From assembly GCF_008801815.1 (NCBI RefSeq), contig NZ_VZOX01000001.1: a stretch of 64,000 nucleotides of DNA; one strand, 5' to 3'. The notes beneath the pieces were generated by a model that ran no database searches, was not told where the DNA came from, and saw nothing but the letters and a program-made list of their open reading frames with translations. This document shows, piece by piece, positions 1-9,125 of this stretch (positions are counted from its first letter, which is position 1; every line of letters starts with the position of its first letter). A program made the translations under genes and the position numbers. Source of the stretch: Edwardsiella anguillarum (GTDB lineage: Bacteria > Pseudomonadota > Gammaproteobacteria > Enterobacterales > Enterobacteriaceae).

Positions 1-825
1 GACCAGCCGCAGGTCATGACCATCAACTTCATGGGGCTGACCGGCCCCTCCGGGGCACTGCCGACGCGGTATACCGAGATGCTGCTGGAGCGTCGCCTGC
101 AGCATCGGGATCAGACCGCCCACCACTTTTTTGATCTGCTCAATCACCGTCTGATCACCCTGTTTTACCAGGCATGGCGCAAGCATCAGGCGACGGCCGA
201 TCTGGAGTGCGGCCTGCAGGCCGACTGGCGTCAGATGCTGCTCTCCCTGGCCGGTCTGGGCACGCCGGGACTGCAGAACCGGCTGAAAAAAGACGGCGTC
301 AATGACGATGTCTTTGCCTATTACGCCGGCCGGTTCGGCGCACGCTCGCTCAGCGAGGAGGGGCTGCGCACGCTGCTGACAGACTATTTTTCCGTACCGG
401 TCGAGATCCTGCCCTTTCAGGGGCGATGGCTGAAGCTGGATGAGGCGGATCGCCTCTCCCTGGGGCGCCAAAACTGCACCCTGGGCGAGTGGCCGGTGCT
501 GGGGCGGCAGGTATGGGATGCCCAAAGCCAGTTTAGGATCCGCCTCGGCCCCCTGCGCTATACGCAGTTTCAGGCGTTTTTGCCGGGGGGCAAGGACTTT
601 CGGGCGCTGACCCGGTTGGTCCGTTTCGCCATTGAGATCGCCGTAACATTCGATATTCAGCTGGTGCTGGCCGCCAGCGAGGTACCGCCCTGCACGCTGG
701 GCGATGGCCAGGCCGGGGCGGCCCGCCCCGGATGGATTGGCTGGCTGGGCGGCCGCCCCGCCAGGCTAGGCGATGCCGACGAAGTGGTATTACAGGCGTC
801 AGGGGAGCGTCAACACGCGCGATAA
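1..825 (+). CDS. tssG: T6SS baseplate protein TssG (5' partial)
   Basis: Baseplate wedge component of the type VI secretion machine; with TssE, TssF and TssK it forms the cytoplasmic platform on which the contractile sheath assembles. The reading frame is open from the first base, so the start lies upstream; 274 codons are visible and TAA is at 823-825. The segment MGLTGPSGALP at the visible N-terminal part is the family hallmark, followed by the conserved ERRLQHRDQTAHHFFD region. A 118-bp gap separates it from clpV. Its place before clpV-vgrG corresponds to evpG in the Edwardsiella EVP cluster, from recalled gene order. Confidence 0.92.
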   Translation, partial: DQPQVMTINFMGLTGPSGALPTRYTEMLLERRLQHRDQTAHHFFDLLNHRLITLFYQAWRKHQATADLECGLQADWRQMLLSLAGLGTPGLQNRLKKDGVNDDVFAYYAGRFGARSLSEEGLRTLLTDYFSVPVEILPFQGRWLKLDEADRLSLGRQNCTLGEWPVLGRQVWDAQSQFRIRLGPLRYTQFQAFLPGGKDFRALTRLVRFAIEIAVTFDIQLVLAASEVPPCTLGDGQAGAARPGWIGWLGGRPARLGDADEVVLQASGERQHAR

Positions 826-909
826 GCCGGGCGTGCTGACCAGATGCCCGGCGGCCAGCGCCTCTTCAGGCGGAAAGAGGGCGGCCGGGCGAAGTGACTG
901 ACATTCATT

Positions 910-928
910 AACGGGAAAGCCCGTTTTT
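910..928 (+). terminator. Terminator-like hairpin just before clpV
   Basis: AACGGG (910-915), loop AAAG, CCCGTT (920-925), and a T run to 928. It ends directly before the clpV Shine-Dalgarno (GGGGAGAG, about 930-937). The stem has only six pairs, so it may be a partial attenuator or merely a 5' mRNA structure. Confidence 0.45.
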
Positions 929-943
929 CGGGGAGAGGGTTCA

Positions 944-3544
944 GTGAATACAGATTTGAAAGCCTTGACGGGGAAAATGAACCAGACCTGCCATCAGGCG
1001 CTGGAGGCAGCGGCGGGCCTGTGCCTGTCGCGGGGCCATCACGAGGTCGAGATCGAGCACGTGCTGCTCAAGCTGCTGGAGACGGACAACACGGACCTGG
1101 CGCGCCTGCTGCAGCACTATGGGGTCGACGCCGGCCGTTTTCAGCGGGACGTGGAGCGGGCGCTGGATCGTCTGAAGGGCGGATGTAGCCGGCAGCCGGT
1201 GCTTTCCCCCCACCTGCCGCGGCTGCTGTCTGATGCCTGGCTGATGGCCTCCGTCAACTGTGGCGAGAGCCAGATCCGCAGCGGCCATCTGGTCATGGCC
1301 CTGCTGGATGACCCGGTGCTGCAGCAGCTCGCCAGGGCGCTGTCGCCAGAGTGGGCGGCGTGGTCAGCGGCAGATCTGCTGCACCAGTGGCCCGCGCTGG
1401 CCGCGGGCAGCAAAGAGGCGACGGCGCGGAGCGCGCCGGGCGCCCCCCCCTCACCCGCCCTGGATCAATACACGGTAAACCTGACCGAGCGAGCCCGCCA
1501 GCATCAGCTGGACCCGGTTCTCGGGCGCGACGGCGAGATTCGGCAGATGATCGATATCTTACTGCGCCGCCGGCAGAACAACCCGATTCTTACCGGTGAG
1601 GCCGGCGTAGGAAAAACCGCCGTGGTCGAGGGGCTGGCCCTGCGCATTGCGGCCGGAGAGGTGCCGGATAGCCTGCGCGGCGTTGCCCTGCGGATGCTGG
1701 ATCTGGGCCTGCTGCAGGCGGGTGCCAGCGTCAAGGGCGAGTTTGAGCGGCGCCTCAAGGCGGTCATCGACGAGGTGAATGCCTGCAGCGAGCCGGTCAT
1801 CCTGTTCATCGATGAGGCCCATACGCTGATCGGCGCGGGAGGCGCGGCTGGCCAGAATGATGCCGCCAACCTGCTGAAGCCGGCGCTGGCCCGGGGAGAG
1901 CTGCGCACCATTGCCGCCACCACCTGGAGCGAATACAAAAAATATTTCGAGAAAGATCCCGCCCTGGCGCGGCGCTTCCAGGCCATCAAGGTGGAGGAGC
2001 CCAGCGAGGAGATCGCCATGGTGATGCTGCGCGGCATGCTGACCAAAATGCGCCAGCACCACCGGGTGCGGATTCTGGATGAGGCAGTGACGGCCGCCGT
2101 CAGGCTGTCACACCGTTATTTAACCGGCCGACAGCTGCCGGATAAGGCGGTCAGCGTGCTGGATACCGCCTGCGCCCGCATTGCGCTCGGGCAGCGTACC
2201 CTGCCGGCCCCCGTCGAGGACGCATGCCGGCATCTGGAGCATCTCCAGACCGAGATCGCGCTGCTGGAGCAGGAGCAGGCCGGCGGCCTCGATCACGGCA
2301 GCCGTCTGGCGACGCTGCAGGAGCAGGCCCGGGTCGCCCGAGAGCACTATCAGACCCTGGAGCAGCGCTGGATAGAGGAGTGCGAGCGGGTCGCAGACAT
2401 TCAGGCGCTACAAGCGCAGCTGGAGCAGGAAGATGGCCCGGAGCGCGCTGAGGTGCTGGCCCGACTGGAGCAGGCCGTTTTGGCGCTTGAGCAAATGCAG
2501 GGCCGGGAGCCGCTGGTGCAGACCTGTGTGGATGAGTCCGCCATTGCGGCGGTGATCTCGGCATGGACGGGGATTCCGCTGGGCAAGATGGTACAGGATG
2601 AGCTGGAGATGGTCCGCCAGCTACAGACGCGGCTGGCCGAGCGGGTCATCGGACAGCCCTATGCCCTGGAGACCATCGCCCGGGGTATTCGCCTGTCCCG
2701 CGCGGGACTGGAGGATCCCAACAAGCCCATCGGCGTGTTTCTGCTGGTCGGTTCCAGCGGCGTGGGAAAGACCGAGACCGCGCTGGCGCTGGCCGAAACC
2801 CTGTATGGCGGCGAGCGCAACCTGATCACCATCAACCTGTCGGAGTTTCAGGAGGCCCATACCGTTTCGACGCTGCGGGGCTCGCCGCCGGGCTACGTCG
2901 GCTACGGCGAGGGCGGCGTGCTGACGGAGGCGGTACGCCGCAAACCCTACAGCGTGGTGCTGCTGGACGAGGTGGAGAAAGCCCATCCGGATGTCCTGGA
3001 ACTGTTCTTCCAGGTGTTTGACAAGGGGATCATGGACGATGCCGAGGGGCGGGAGATCAACTTCCGCAACACCGTCATACTGCTGACCTCCAACGTCGGC
3101 AGCGACACCCTGATGGCCTACTGTCAGGACGGCATGACGCCGCCCGAGCCGGAGCAGCTGTGCGAGGCGCTGCGGGACGAGCTGACCCAGGCCTTCAAGC
3201 CGGCCTTTCTCGGACGCCTGCAGGTGGTGCCCTACTACCCGGTGCGGGGCGCGGTGCTGAAACAGATTACCCGTCTCAAGCTGGATAAGATTGCCCGCCG
3301 CTTCCAGCGCAATCATCAGGCCACCTTCCATTACGACGAAGCCCTGGTGGACGGCATCGCCGAGCGCTGTACCCAGCCGGACAGCGGCGCCCGCCTGATC
3401 GATAACATTCTGTCGGCCCAGCTGCTGTCCGGTATGGCGGACGCGGTGCTGGCGCGGATGGCCGCCGGTGAGCCGGTGTCCGATATCACCGTCTCGATGG
3501 ATGAGCACGGCCGGCTGACGGGATCGCTAGAGGGGAGTGACTGA
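944..3544 (+). CDS. clpV: T6SS sheath-recycling AAA+ ATPase ClpV (TssH)
   Basis: Hexameric Clp/HSP100 ATPase that disassembles contracted TssB/TssC sheaths so that they can be reused. The 866-residue protein has the ClpV layout: N-domain (about 1-150), first AAA+ module with Walker A GEAGVGKT (218-225) and Walker B LFIDEAHT, a coiled-coil middle domain (about 420-520), and a second AAA+ module with GSSGVGKT (603-610) and LLDEVEKAHPD. The start is GTG at 944, preceded by GGGGAGAG. The stop overlaps the vgrG start by one base (TGATG), indicating coupled translation. The T6SS context separates it from the housekeeping ClpB. Corresponds to evpH. Confidence 0.95.
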   Translation: MNTDLKALTGKMNQTCHQALEAAAGLCLSRGHHEVEIEHVLLKLLETDNTDLARLLQHYGVDAGRFQRDVERALDRLKGGCSRQPVLSPHLPRLLSDAWLMASVNCGESQIRSGHLVMALLDDPVLQQLARALSPEWAAWSAADLLHQWPALAAGSKEATARSAPGAPPSPALDQYTVNLTERARQHQLDPVLGRDGEIRQMIDILLRRRQNNPILTGEAGVGKTAVVEGLALRIAAGEVPDSLRGVALRMLDLGLLQAGASVKGEFERRLKAVIDEVNACSEPVILFIDEAHTLIGAGGAAGQNDAANLLKPALARGELRTIAATTWSEYKKYFEKDPALARRFQAIKVEEPSEEIAMVMLRGMLTKMRQHHRVRILDEAVTAAVRLSHRYLTGRQLPDKAVSVLDTACARIALGQRTLPAPVEDACRHLEHLQTEIALLEQEQAGGLDHGSRLATLQEQARVAREHYQTLEQRWIEECERVADIQALQAQLEQEDGPERAEVLARLEQAVLALEQMQGREPLVQTCVDESAIAAVISAWTGIPLGKMVQDELEMVRQLQTRLAERVIGQPYALETIARGIRLSRAGLEDPNKPIGVFLLVGSSGVGKTETALALAETLYGGERNLITINLSEFQEAHTVSTLRGSPPGYVGYGEGGVLTEAVRRKPYSVVLLDEVEKAHPDVLELFFQVFDKGIMDDAEGREINFRNTVILLTSNVGSDTLMAYCQDGMTPPEPEQLCEALRDELTQAFKPAFLGRLQVVPYYPVRGAVLKQITRLKLDKIARRFQRNHQATFHYDEALVDGIAERCTQPDSGARLIDNILSAQLLSGMADAVLARMAAGEPVSDITVSMDEHGRLTGSLEGSD

Positions 3545-5529
3545 TGGGATTAACGTCGGATAGCCGGCTGTTGTCCTTGTCCACCCCGCTGGGCAAGGAT
3601 GCCTTACAGGTGGTGCAGTGCCGGGGCGAAGAGGCGATCTCCGACCTCTACCGCTTCGAGCTGGAGCTGTTCTCCACGGACCCTGCGCTGGAGTGGCAAA
3701 AGCTGGTCGGGCAGGCCGCCGCGCTGCGGCTGGCCTTGCCGGATGGCCAGACTCGCTACTGGCATGGCGTGATCGGCCGGGCCTCATACCGGGGCGCCGA
3801 GCAACACGGATTCGCCTATTATGCCGAGCTGGTGCCGCGCCTGGCCTGGCTGCAGCACGCCCGGGAGTGTCAGATCTTCCAGGAGAAGACGGTGCCGCAG
3901 ATTATTGAGGCGGTGCTCAAGGCGCGGGGCATCAGCGATTTTCGCCTCGCCCTGTCGCAGCGCTACGCCCCTCGGGAATACTGCGTACAGTATCGCGAAT
4001 CGGACCTCGACTTCATTAGCCGGCTGATGGCGGAGGAGGGCATTTTCTACTGGTTCGATCACAGCGAAAGCCGCCATGTGATGGTACTGGCCGATGGCAA
4101 TGCCGCGGTCCAGCCCTGCAAGGTGCGCTCAGACATCGTCTACCGACCAAAGCATATGAGCGAGTCCGGCGATGATATCCAGTGGTGGATGCCCTCCCTC
4201 GCGGTCGTGCCGGCCAACGTCCTCCTGAACGCCTATACCTTTGAACAGCCGACCGCCAGCTTGCTGACTTCCAGCGCCTCGGTGGCCAAGCAGGGCAAAC
4301 TGAGTGACGTGGCGGTCTATGATTTTACCGATGGCTATACGCAGACCCGCGAGGGAGAACGGCGCGCCAAGCTGAAGATGGAGGGGCTAGAGGCCATGCA
4401 GGCCCGGATAGAGGGCGGCGGGCGCTGCCGCACGCTGGCCCCGGGCTATGGCTTCAGCCTGCAAAAACATCTCCGCAAAGACTGTAACGGTGACTATCTG
4501 CTGTTAAGCGTACGGCACGAGATCGTCAACAACCTGCCGTGGCAGGACCAAGAGGTGAACTACCAGAACCACTTTATCTGCCTGCCCAAATCCCTGCCTT
4601 ACCGGCCCCTGAGCCCAACGCCCCGCCCGGTGATCCATGGCGTACAGACGGCCGTGGTCACCGGCCCGCAGGGCGAGGAGATCCATACCGATCGGCATGG
4701 CCGGGTTAAGGTCCATTTTCACTGGGATCGCCTGGGCACACAGGATGATAAAAGCTCCTGCTGGATCCGGGTGGCACAAGGCTGGGCCGGGCTGGGCTGG
4801 GGCGGGATGCAGCTGCCCCGGGTAGGTCAGGAGGTGATCGTGGATTTTGTCGATGGCAATCCGGACGCCCCCCTGATCACCGGTCGGGTCTATAACGCCC
4901 ACCAGACGCCCCCCTTCAAGCTGCCTGACAATAAGACCCAGAGCGGCATTCAGACCCGCAGCACGCCCAATGGCAATCCGGAGCACTTCAGCCTGCTGCG
5001 CTTCGAGGACAAGATGGGCGCGGAGGAGGTGTTCATACGCTCGGAGCGGGATTTTCGCCGTCTGGTGAAACACGATGACGAGCTGACGGTCGAGCACGAC
5101 CGGAGGGTGACCATCAAGAATGACTGCACCGAAACGGTCTCCGAGGGGAACTACCTGCAGAGCATCACCAAGGGCAAGCATACCCGGGTGATCGAGGGCG
5201 ACACCCGCACGGAGGTGAAGTCAGGCAACAGTACGCTACAGGTGGACAAGGGGGATCACGCCACCAGGGTATCGGCGGGAAGCCTCCATCTGGAGGCCGG
5301 CACCTCGATAACCCTGAGCGTGGGCAGCAACCGTATCGTCATCGACAGCGGCGGCGTACTCCTAGAGGGCATGAATGTCACCGTGAAGGGGAAACAGTCC
5401 ATTGCGCTATCCGGCCTCAGCGTCGCGATAACGGGCACCCAGTCGGCCAGCCTGAGCAGTTCGGCTGAGGCGGAGGTCTCCTCTTCCGTGATGACCTCCA
5501 TCAAGGGCGGCATTGTCAAGATCAACTGA
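3544..5529 (+). CDS. vgrG: T6SS spike protein VgrG (TssI)
   Basis: Trimeric spike at the tip of the Hcp tube, homologous to phage gp27-gp5. The 661 residues carry the N-terminal phage-D-like part (strand-rich, with the YRESDLDFISRLMAEEGI segment), the OB-fold gp5 part (EIHTDRHGRVKVHFHWD, WAGLGWGGMQLPRVGQEV) and a C-terminal beta-helix of short repeats ending at residue 661. No extra catalytic domain follows the helix, so this is a non-evolved VgrG that presumably carries cargo through the PAAR tip or as separate effectors. The start is coupled to the clpV stop. Corresponds to evpI. Confidence 0.95.
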   Translation: MGLTSDSRLLSLSTPLGKDALQVVQCRGEEAISDLYRFELELFSTDPALEWQKLVGQAAALRLALPDGQTRYWHGVIGRASYRGAEQHGFAYYAELVPRLAWLQHARECQIFQEKTVPQIIEAVLKARGISDFRLALSQRYAPREYCVQYRESDLDFISRLMAEEGIFYWFDHSESRHVMVLADGNAAVQPCKVRSDIVYRPKHMSESGDDIQWWMPSLAVVPANVLLNAYTFEQPTASLLTSSASVAKQGKLSDVAVYDFTDGYTQTREGERRAKLKMEGLEAMQARIEGGGRCRTLAPGYGFSLQKHLRKDCNGDYLLLSVRHEIVNNLPWQDQEVNYQNHFICLPKSLPYRPLSPTPRPVIHGVQTAVVTGPQGEEIHTDRHGRVKVHFHWDRLGTQDDKSSCWIRVAQGWAGLGWGGMQLPRVGQEVIVDFVDGNPDAPLITGRVYNAHQTPPFKLPDNKTQSGIQTRSTPNGNPEHFSLLRFEDKMGAEEVFIRSERDFRRLVKHDDELTVEHDRRVTIKNDCTETVSEGNYLQSITKGKHTRVIEGDTRTEVKSGNSTLQVDKGDHATRVSAGSLHLEAGTSITLSVGSNRIVIDSGGVLLEGMNVTVKGKQSIALSGLSVAITGTQSASLSSSAEAEVSSSVMTSIKGGIVKIN

Positions 5530-5623
5530 TTTTTTCTCTCCGCACCCCCGCAGAGCCCCGCGCTTCGGCCCAGGCGCTGCGGTAAGGGAGCGGTACTTAC
5601 GCAACTGAATAAGGAGTCTATCC

Positions 5624-5926
5624 ATGGGACAACCTGCCGCGCGTTTGACGGATATGCACGTCTGCCCGATGCAGACCCCGGGCGTCCCCCCGGTGCCGCA
5701 CGTTGGCGGGCCGGTCATCGGCCCCGGCGTTCCCACGGTACTGATCGGCGGACTGCCGGCGGCGGTACTGGGCGACATGCTGACCTGCGTCGGCCCGCCC
5801 GACACCATTATCAAGGGCAGTGCCACGGTGCTGATCGGCGGCAAGCCCGCCGCCCGCATGGGCGACAGTACGGCCCATGGCGGCACCATCACGCTGGGTT
5901 GCCCCACCGTGTTGATCGGCGGCTAA
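5624..5926 (+). CDS. PAAR-domain spike tip protein
   Basis: Small cone-shaped protein that sharpens the VgrG tip and can attach effectors. The 100-residue protein is a bare PAAR domain: MGQPAARLTDMHVCP at the start, the G-x-P-TVLIGG motif three times (central, after IIKGSA, and at the C-terminus), and His/Cys residues (H12, C14, H876-type position in AHGGT, LGCP) of the metal-binding kind. There is no N- or C-terminal extension, so no fused toxin. AAGGAG at 5611-5616 supports the start. It follows vgrG after 94 bp and precedes tssA by 13 bp. Corresponds to evpJ. Confidence 0.92.
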   Translation: MGQPAARLTDMHVCPMQTPGVPPVPHVGGPVIGPGVPTVLIGGLPAAVLGDMLTCVGPPDTIIKGSATVLIGGKPAARMGDSTAHGGTITLGCPTVLIGG

Positions 5927-5939
5927 GGGAGGATGCGAT

Positions 5940-7010
5940 ATGACTATCTTAGATATGGCGCGTTTACTGGCCCCCATCAGTGAACACCATCCTGCGGGAG
6001 AGGATATCAGCTTCGACCCGCTATATGACCAGATTCGGGAGGCCCGCCGGGCCGATGCCGACTACCTTGGCCAGGGGGAGTGGGTCAGCGCGCTCAAACA
6101 GTCAAACTGGGCCGAGGTGATCCGCCTGACCTGCGAGGCGCTGGCGACGCGCAGCAAAGATCTGCAGCTGACGGTGTGGCTGTGCGAAGCCCTGGTGCAG
6201 CGGCATGGGTTGCCGGGGCTACGGGATGGGCTGCTGCTGCTGGACAGCCTGCTGGAGCGCTATTGGGCGGAGATGTATCCGGCGCTGAGCGAGGGGGATC
6301 TGGAGGGCCGGGTGAGCCGCCTGGAGTGGCTCAACCAGACCCTTCCCCCGGAGCTGGGCCTGCTCCCTCTGACGGCCGCCCAGGATGGACGCGCCTATGG
6401 CTGGCTGGACTGGCAGATCTCCCGGGAGGTCGATAACCTGAAGCGGCTAAACAGTGACGCAGCGCAGGTGGCCATCAGCGAAGGCAAGCTGGATCCGGAT
6501 GCCTGGGATCTCGCCGTCAGCCATACGCCAGGCACCTTTTATCTGACGTTGCAGGACGCGCTGCAGCAGGCCATCCACGCATTCCAGGGATTATCCCAGC
6601 GGCTCGAGCCCTTATTCGGACGGGATGCCCCGCGGGTAAGCGATGTGGCTGAGCGGCTGGAGCAGATGCTCCGGCTGGTGGGGCGTCTGGTGGAGGGCAA
6701 GGGGGTGACGCTAGCCCGCGACGCAGAGGAGCACGCGGTGGCGCCGGCAGGCGCAGAGGCGAGCGCCACGCTCAGCCCCCCCTCTTCCGGCGTGGCCGGC
6801 GCCCCCCGAACCCGCGAGGAGGCCATCCGGCAGCTCAGCGGCATCGCCGCGTTCTTCAGGGAGACCGAGCCGCACAGCCCCGTCTCCTACATTGTGGATA
6901 AAGCCGCCCGCTGGGGCAATATGAGGCTGGATGAGTGGATCCGGGAGGTCGTGGAAGATGACGGCACCCGGCGGATGCTCAAGGGTGTACTGGGCTATGA
7001 TGAAGAATAA
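5940..7010 (+). CDS. tssA: T6SS assembly protein TssA (ImpA family)
   Basis: TssA proteins prime and cap the growing tail tube and sheath. The 356-residue protein begins with the ImpA N-terminal domain (LAPISEHHPAGEDISFDPLYDQIREARR, about residues 9-36, then WAEVIRLTCEALATRSKDLQL) and ends in a VasL/TssA-type region (ETEPHSPVSYIVDKAARW, MRLDEWIREVV). AGGGAGGA precedes the ATG. Its end overlaps the start of tssJ by 14 bp. Corresponds to evpK. Which TssA subtype it belongs to cannot be settled by eye. Confidence 0.9.
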   Translation: MTILDMARLLAPISEHHPAGEDISFDPLYDQIREARRADADYLGQGEWVSALKQSNWAEVIRLTCEALATRSKDLQLTVWLCEALVQRHGLPGLRDGLLLLDSLLERYWAEMYPALSEGDLEGRVSRLEWLNQTLPPELGLLPLTAAQDGRAYGWLDWQISREVDNLKRLNSDAAQVAISEGKLDPDAWDLAVSHTPGTFYLTLQDALQQAIHAFQGLSQRLEPLFGRDAPRVSDVAERLEQMLRLVGRLVEGKGVTLARDAEEHAVAPAGAEASATLSPPSSGVAGAPRTREEAIRQLSGIAAFFRETEPHSPVSYIVDKAARWGNMRLDEWIREVVEDDGTRRMLKGVLGYDEE

Positions 7011-7638
7011 GGCGATCTGGGGAGCCGTCGGCTGCCTGCTGCTCAGCCTGATCGGCTGCACCTCCGACTCGGCAAAACAGCAGGCCCGCAGCAATGTACA
7101 GTGGCGGTATGGCAGCCAGGCCATTCTGGTGAATGCGCAGACCGCCCCGGATCTGAACAGCTACGACGGCGAGTCGCACAGCCTGGTGCTGGCGGTGGTG
7201 CAGGCCCGTTCGCCTGAGGCCTTCTATCAGTTAACCCAAAACCCCGAACTCGCCGGCCACGTCTTGCAGGGCGGACGTCCCCCTGACGGGGTCTTGCAGG
7301 TAAGCCGCTATGCCCTGGAGCCCGGCCACGCTTTCCGCCTGGTCTTGGATCGCCTGCAGGAGGCGCGCCAGGTGGGGTTCATCGCCGCGTTCTACGGCCT
7401 GCCGGTAGCGCAGACCTCCCGCCTGTTTGAGATCCCGGTCGCCGTAACCCGCTCGGGGATACTGTTCCCGGACTGGCAGGCCGCCCCCTCCCCCGTGGCG
7501 CTGACCCTGAAGCTGGATAACAGCGGGATCGGCGAGGCGGTCATCAATCCGGTAGAGAGTATCCCCCCGGCCCCCGACCCGGCCGACGCAGCGGCGGTGG
7601 CGACGCCAATCCGGCTGAGCGATATCAGCGATCCCTAG
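6997..7638 (+). CDS. tssJ: T6SS outer-membrane lipoprotein TssJ
   Basis: Outer-membrane lipoprotein that docks the TssM periplasmic domain in the T6SS membrane complex. ATG at 6997 (or 7000) gives a short basic N-terminus and a lipobox LIGC with lipidated Cys21, followed by a 192-residue periplasmic beta-sandwich domain. A start further upstream at 6931 would add residues ahead of the signal peptide and is rejected. The gene overlaps the end of tssA and is followed by a 98-bp AT-richer gap before tssK. Corresponds to evpL. Confidence 0.9.
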   Translation: MMKNKAIWGAVGCLLLSLIGCTSDSAKQQARSNVQWRYGSQAILVNAQTAPDLNSYDGESHSLVLAVVQARSPEAFYQLTQNPELAGHVLQGGRPPDGVLQVSRYALEPGHAFRLVLDRLQEARQVGFIAAFYGLPVAQTSRLFEIPVAVTRSGILFPDWQAAPSPVALTLKLDNSGIGEAVINPVESIPPAPDPADAAAVATPIRLSDISDP

Positions 7639-7736
7639 GCGCGATCCGGCGGCCCGTCCATTACGAATTACAAATTAAACATGCAGTTATAGTAAAAAAC
7701 TGCGCCAACTCTCCACTCTGGCCTTTAGGGTAATAG

Positions 7737-9125
7737 ATGAAAATTCACAAACCAGTTTATTGGCATCAGGGCATGTTTTTACAGCCGCAGCATTTTCAGC
7801 TGGCAGACCTGCATAGCCAATTTCAGCTCAAGCCATTCCTGGATTCCGGACTGCAGGATTTTTGGGGAGTGGGAGCGCTGACCATTGCGGAGTCAGCCCT
7901 GGGCAACCAACAGCTCAATGTCCTGTCGGCTGAGCTGCTCTTCCGGGATCACAGCTATGTCGTATGGCCGGGCAATAGCATCTGTAAGCCGCGCTCCTTC
8001 GCCTCGGCCTGGCTGGATCAGAGTCGGCCGTTCAATGTCTACCTGGGGCTGAAGAAGCTGGACACGATCGAGTCCAATGTGGCCGTCGTGCCACAGCTTG
8101 AGGATGGCGCAGGCCGGAACATCCGCTACGTGACGACCCAGCAGGGAGACAAGCTCGCAGATTTATACTCGGATGGGCCCAAAGCCGAGATCCAGAGCCT
8201 GCACTACGTGCTGCAGATACTGTGGGAGAGCGAGGTTGAGAAGCTGACGGATTACAATATCCTGCCCATCGCCCGGCTGGAGCGCCAGGGCGAAGTGATT
8301 CAGCTGTCTAGGAACTTCATTCCGCCGTGTTACATCATGGGCGGCTCCGAGAGCCTGATGCGGGTGGTGCGGGATGTCCGCGACGATCTGGCGGGTCGCG
8401 CCCGCCAGTTGGAGGCCTATAAAAGCCCACGAGAAATCCGCAAGGCAGAGTTCGATGCCAGCTTTCTGATGTTTCTGCTGGCCCTGCGCACCCTCAACCG
8501 CTACGTGCCGCTGCTGTACCAGCTGACCGAGTCACCGCAGATCCATCCGCGCAAGGTCTACGACGTACTGCGGCAAATCGTCGGCGAGCTGTCCACCTTC
8601 AGCGAACGCTGCGACATGCTGGGATCCCCGGACGGAAACCACCCGGGACTCCCGCCCTACCGCCATCAGGATATCGCGCCGGGTCTCTTCGCGGTACGCG
8701 ATCTGATTATTAATTTATTGAATGAAATATCGATCGGCCCCGATTTCCTGATCGCCCTGGAGCCGAGCGGAGAGTACCTGACGGCGCGGCTCCCCAAGAG
8801 CCTGCTGGAGGAGCGTAACCGCTTCTACCTGATCGTCCGCAGTGACATGGCACCGGATGCCCTGCAGGCCGCGTTCCGGGCCCGCGCCAGGCTGGCCGAG
8901 GCCGGCGCATTGCCCTTACTTATCCAGCGCGCCTTGCCGGGGATCACGCTGACGCCGCTATCGTCAGTTCCCGAGGGCCTGCCCCGGCGCTCCTGCTCGT
9001 TTTATTTCAAGATCGATAGCCAAAGTGAAGCCTGGCGGCAGGTCGCCCAGAGTTGCCACATCGCATTCAACTGGTTCGATGCCCCAGATGACCTCAACGT
9101 AGAATTGGTAGGAGTGAGCCGGTGA
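7737..9125 (+). CDS. tssK: T6SS baseplate protein TssK
   Basis: TssK trimers connect the baseplate to the TssJLM membrane complex. The 462-residue protein starts with the conserved KPVYWHQGMFLQPQHFQ, with the WxxGMfLxPQHFQ family signature at residues 9-20, and has the usual middle shoulder and C-terminal head domains. AGGGT lies about 8 nt before the ATG. The end overlaps the tssL start by 4 bp (GTGA). Corresponds to evpM. Confidence 0.95.
   Translation: MKIHKPVYWHQGMFLQPQHFQLADLHSQFQLKPFLDSGLQDFWGVGALTIAESALGNQQLNVLSAELLFRDHSYVVWPGNSICKPRSFASAWLDQSRPFNVYLGLKKLDTIESNVAVVPQLEDGAGRNIRYVTTQQGDKLADLYSDGPKAEIQSLHYVLQILWESEVEKLTDYNILPIARLERQGEVIQLSRNFIPPCYIMGGSESLMRVVRDVRDDLAGRARQLEAYKSPREIRKAEFDASFLMFLLALRTLNRYVPLLYQLTESPQIHPRKVYDVLRQIVGELSTFSERCDMLGSPDGNHPGLPPYRHQDIAPGLFAVRDLIINLLNEISIGPDFLIALEPSGEYLTARLPKSLLEERNRFYLIVRSDMAPDALQAAFRARARLAEAGALPLLIQRALPGITLTPLSSVPEGLPRRSCSFYFKIDSQSEAWRQVAQSCHIAFNWFDAPDDLNVELVGVSR

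Noticed and set aside
7639..7736. Promoter between tssJ and tssK (TTACAA with TATAGT)
   Set aside because: The spacer is 14 bp with TTACAA or 21 bp with TTACGA; neither is acceptable, and the genes probably form one transcript.
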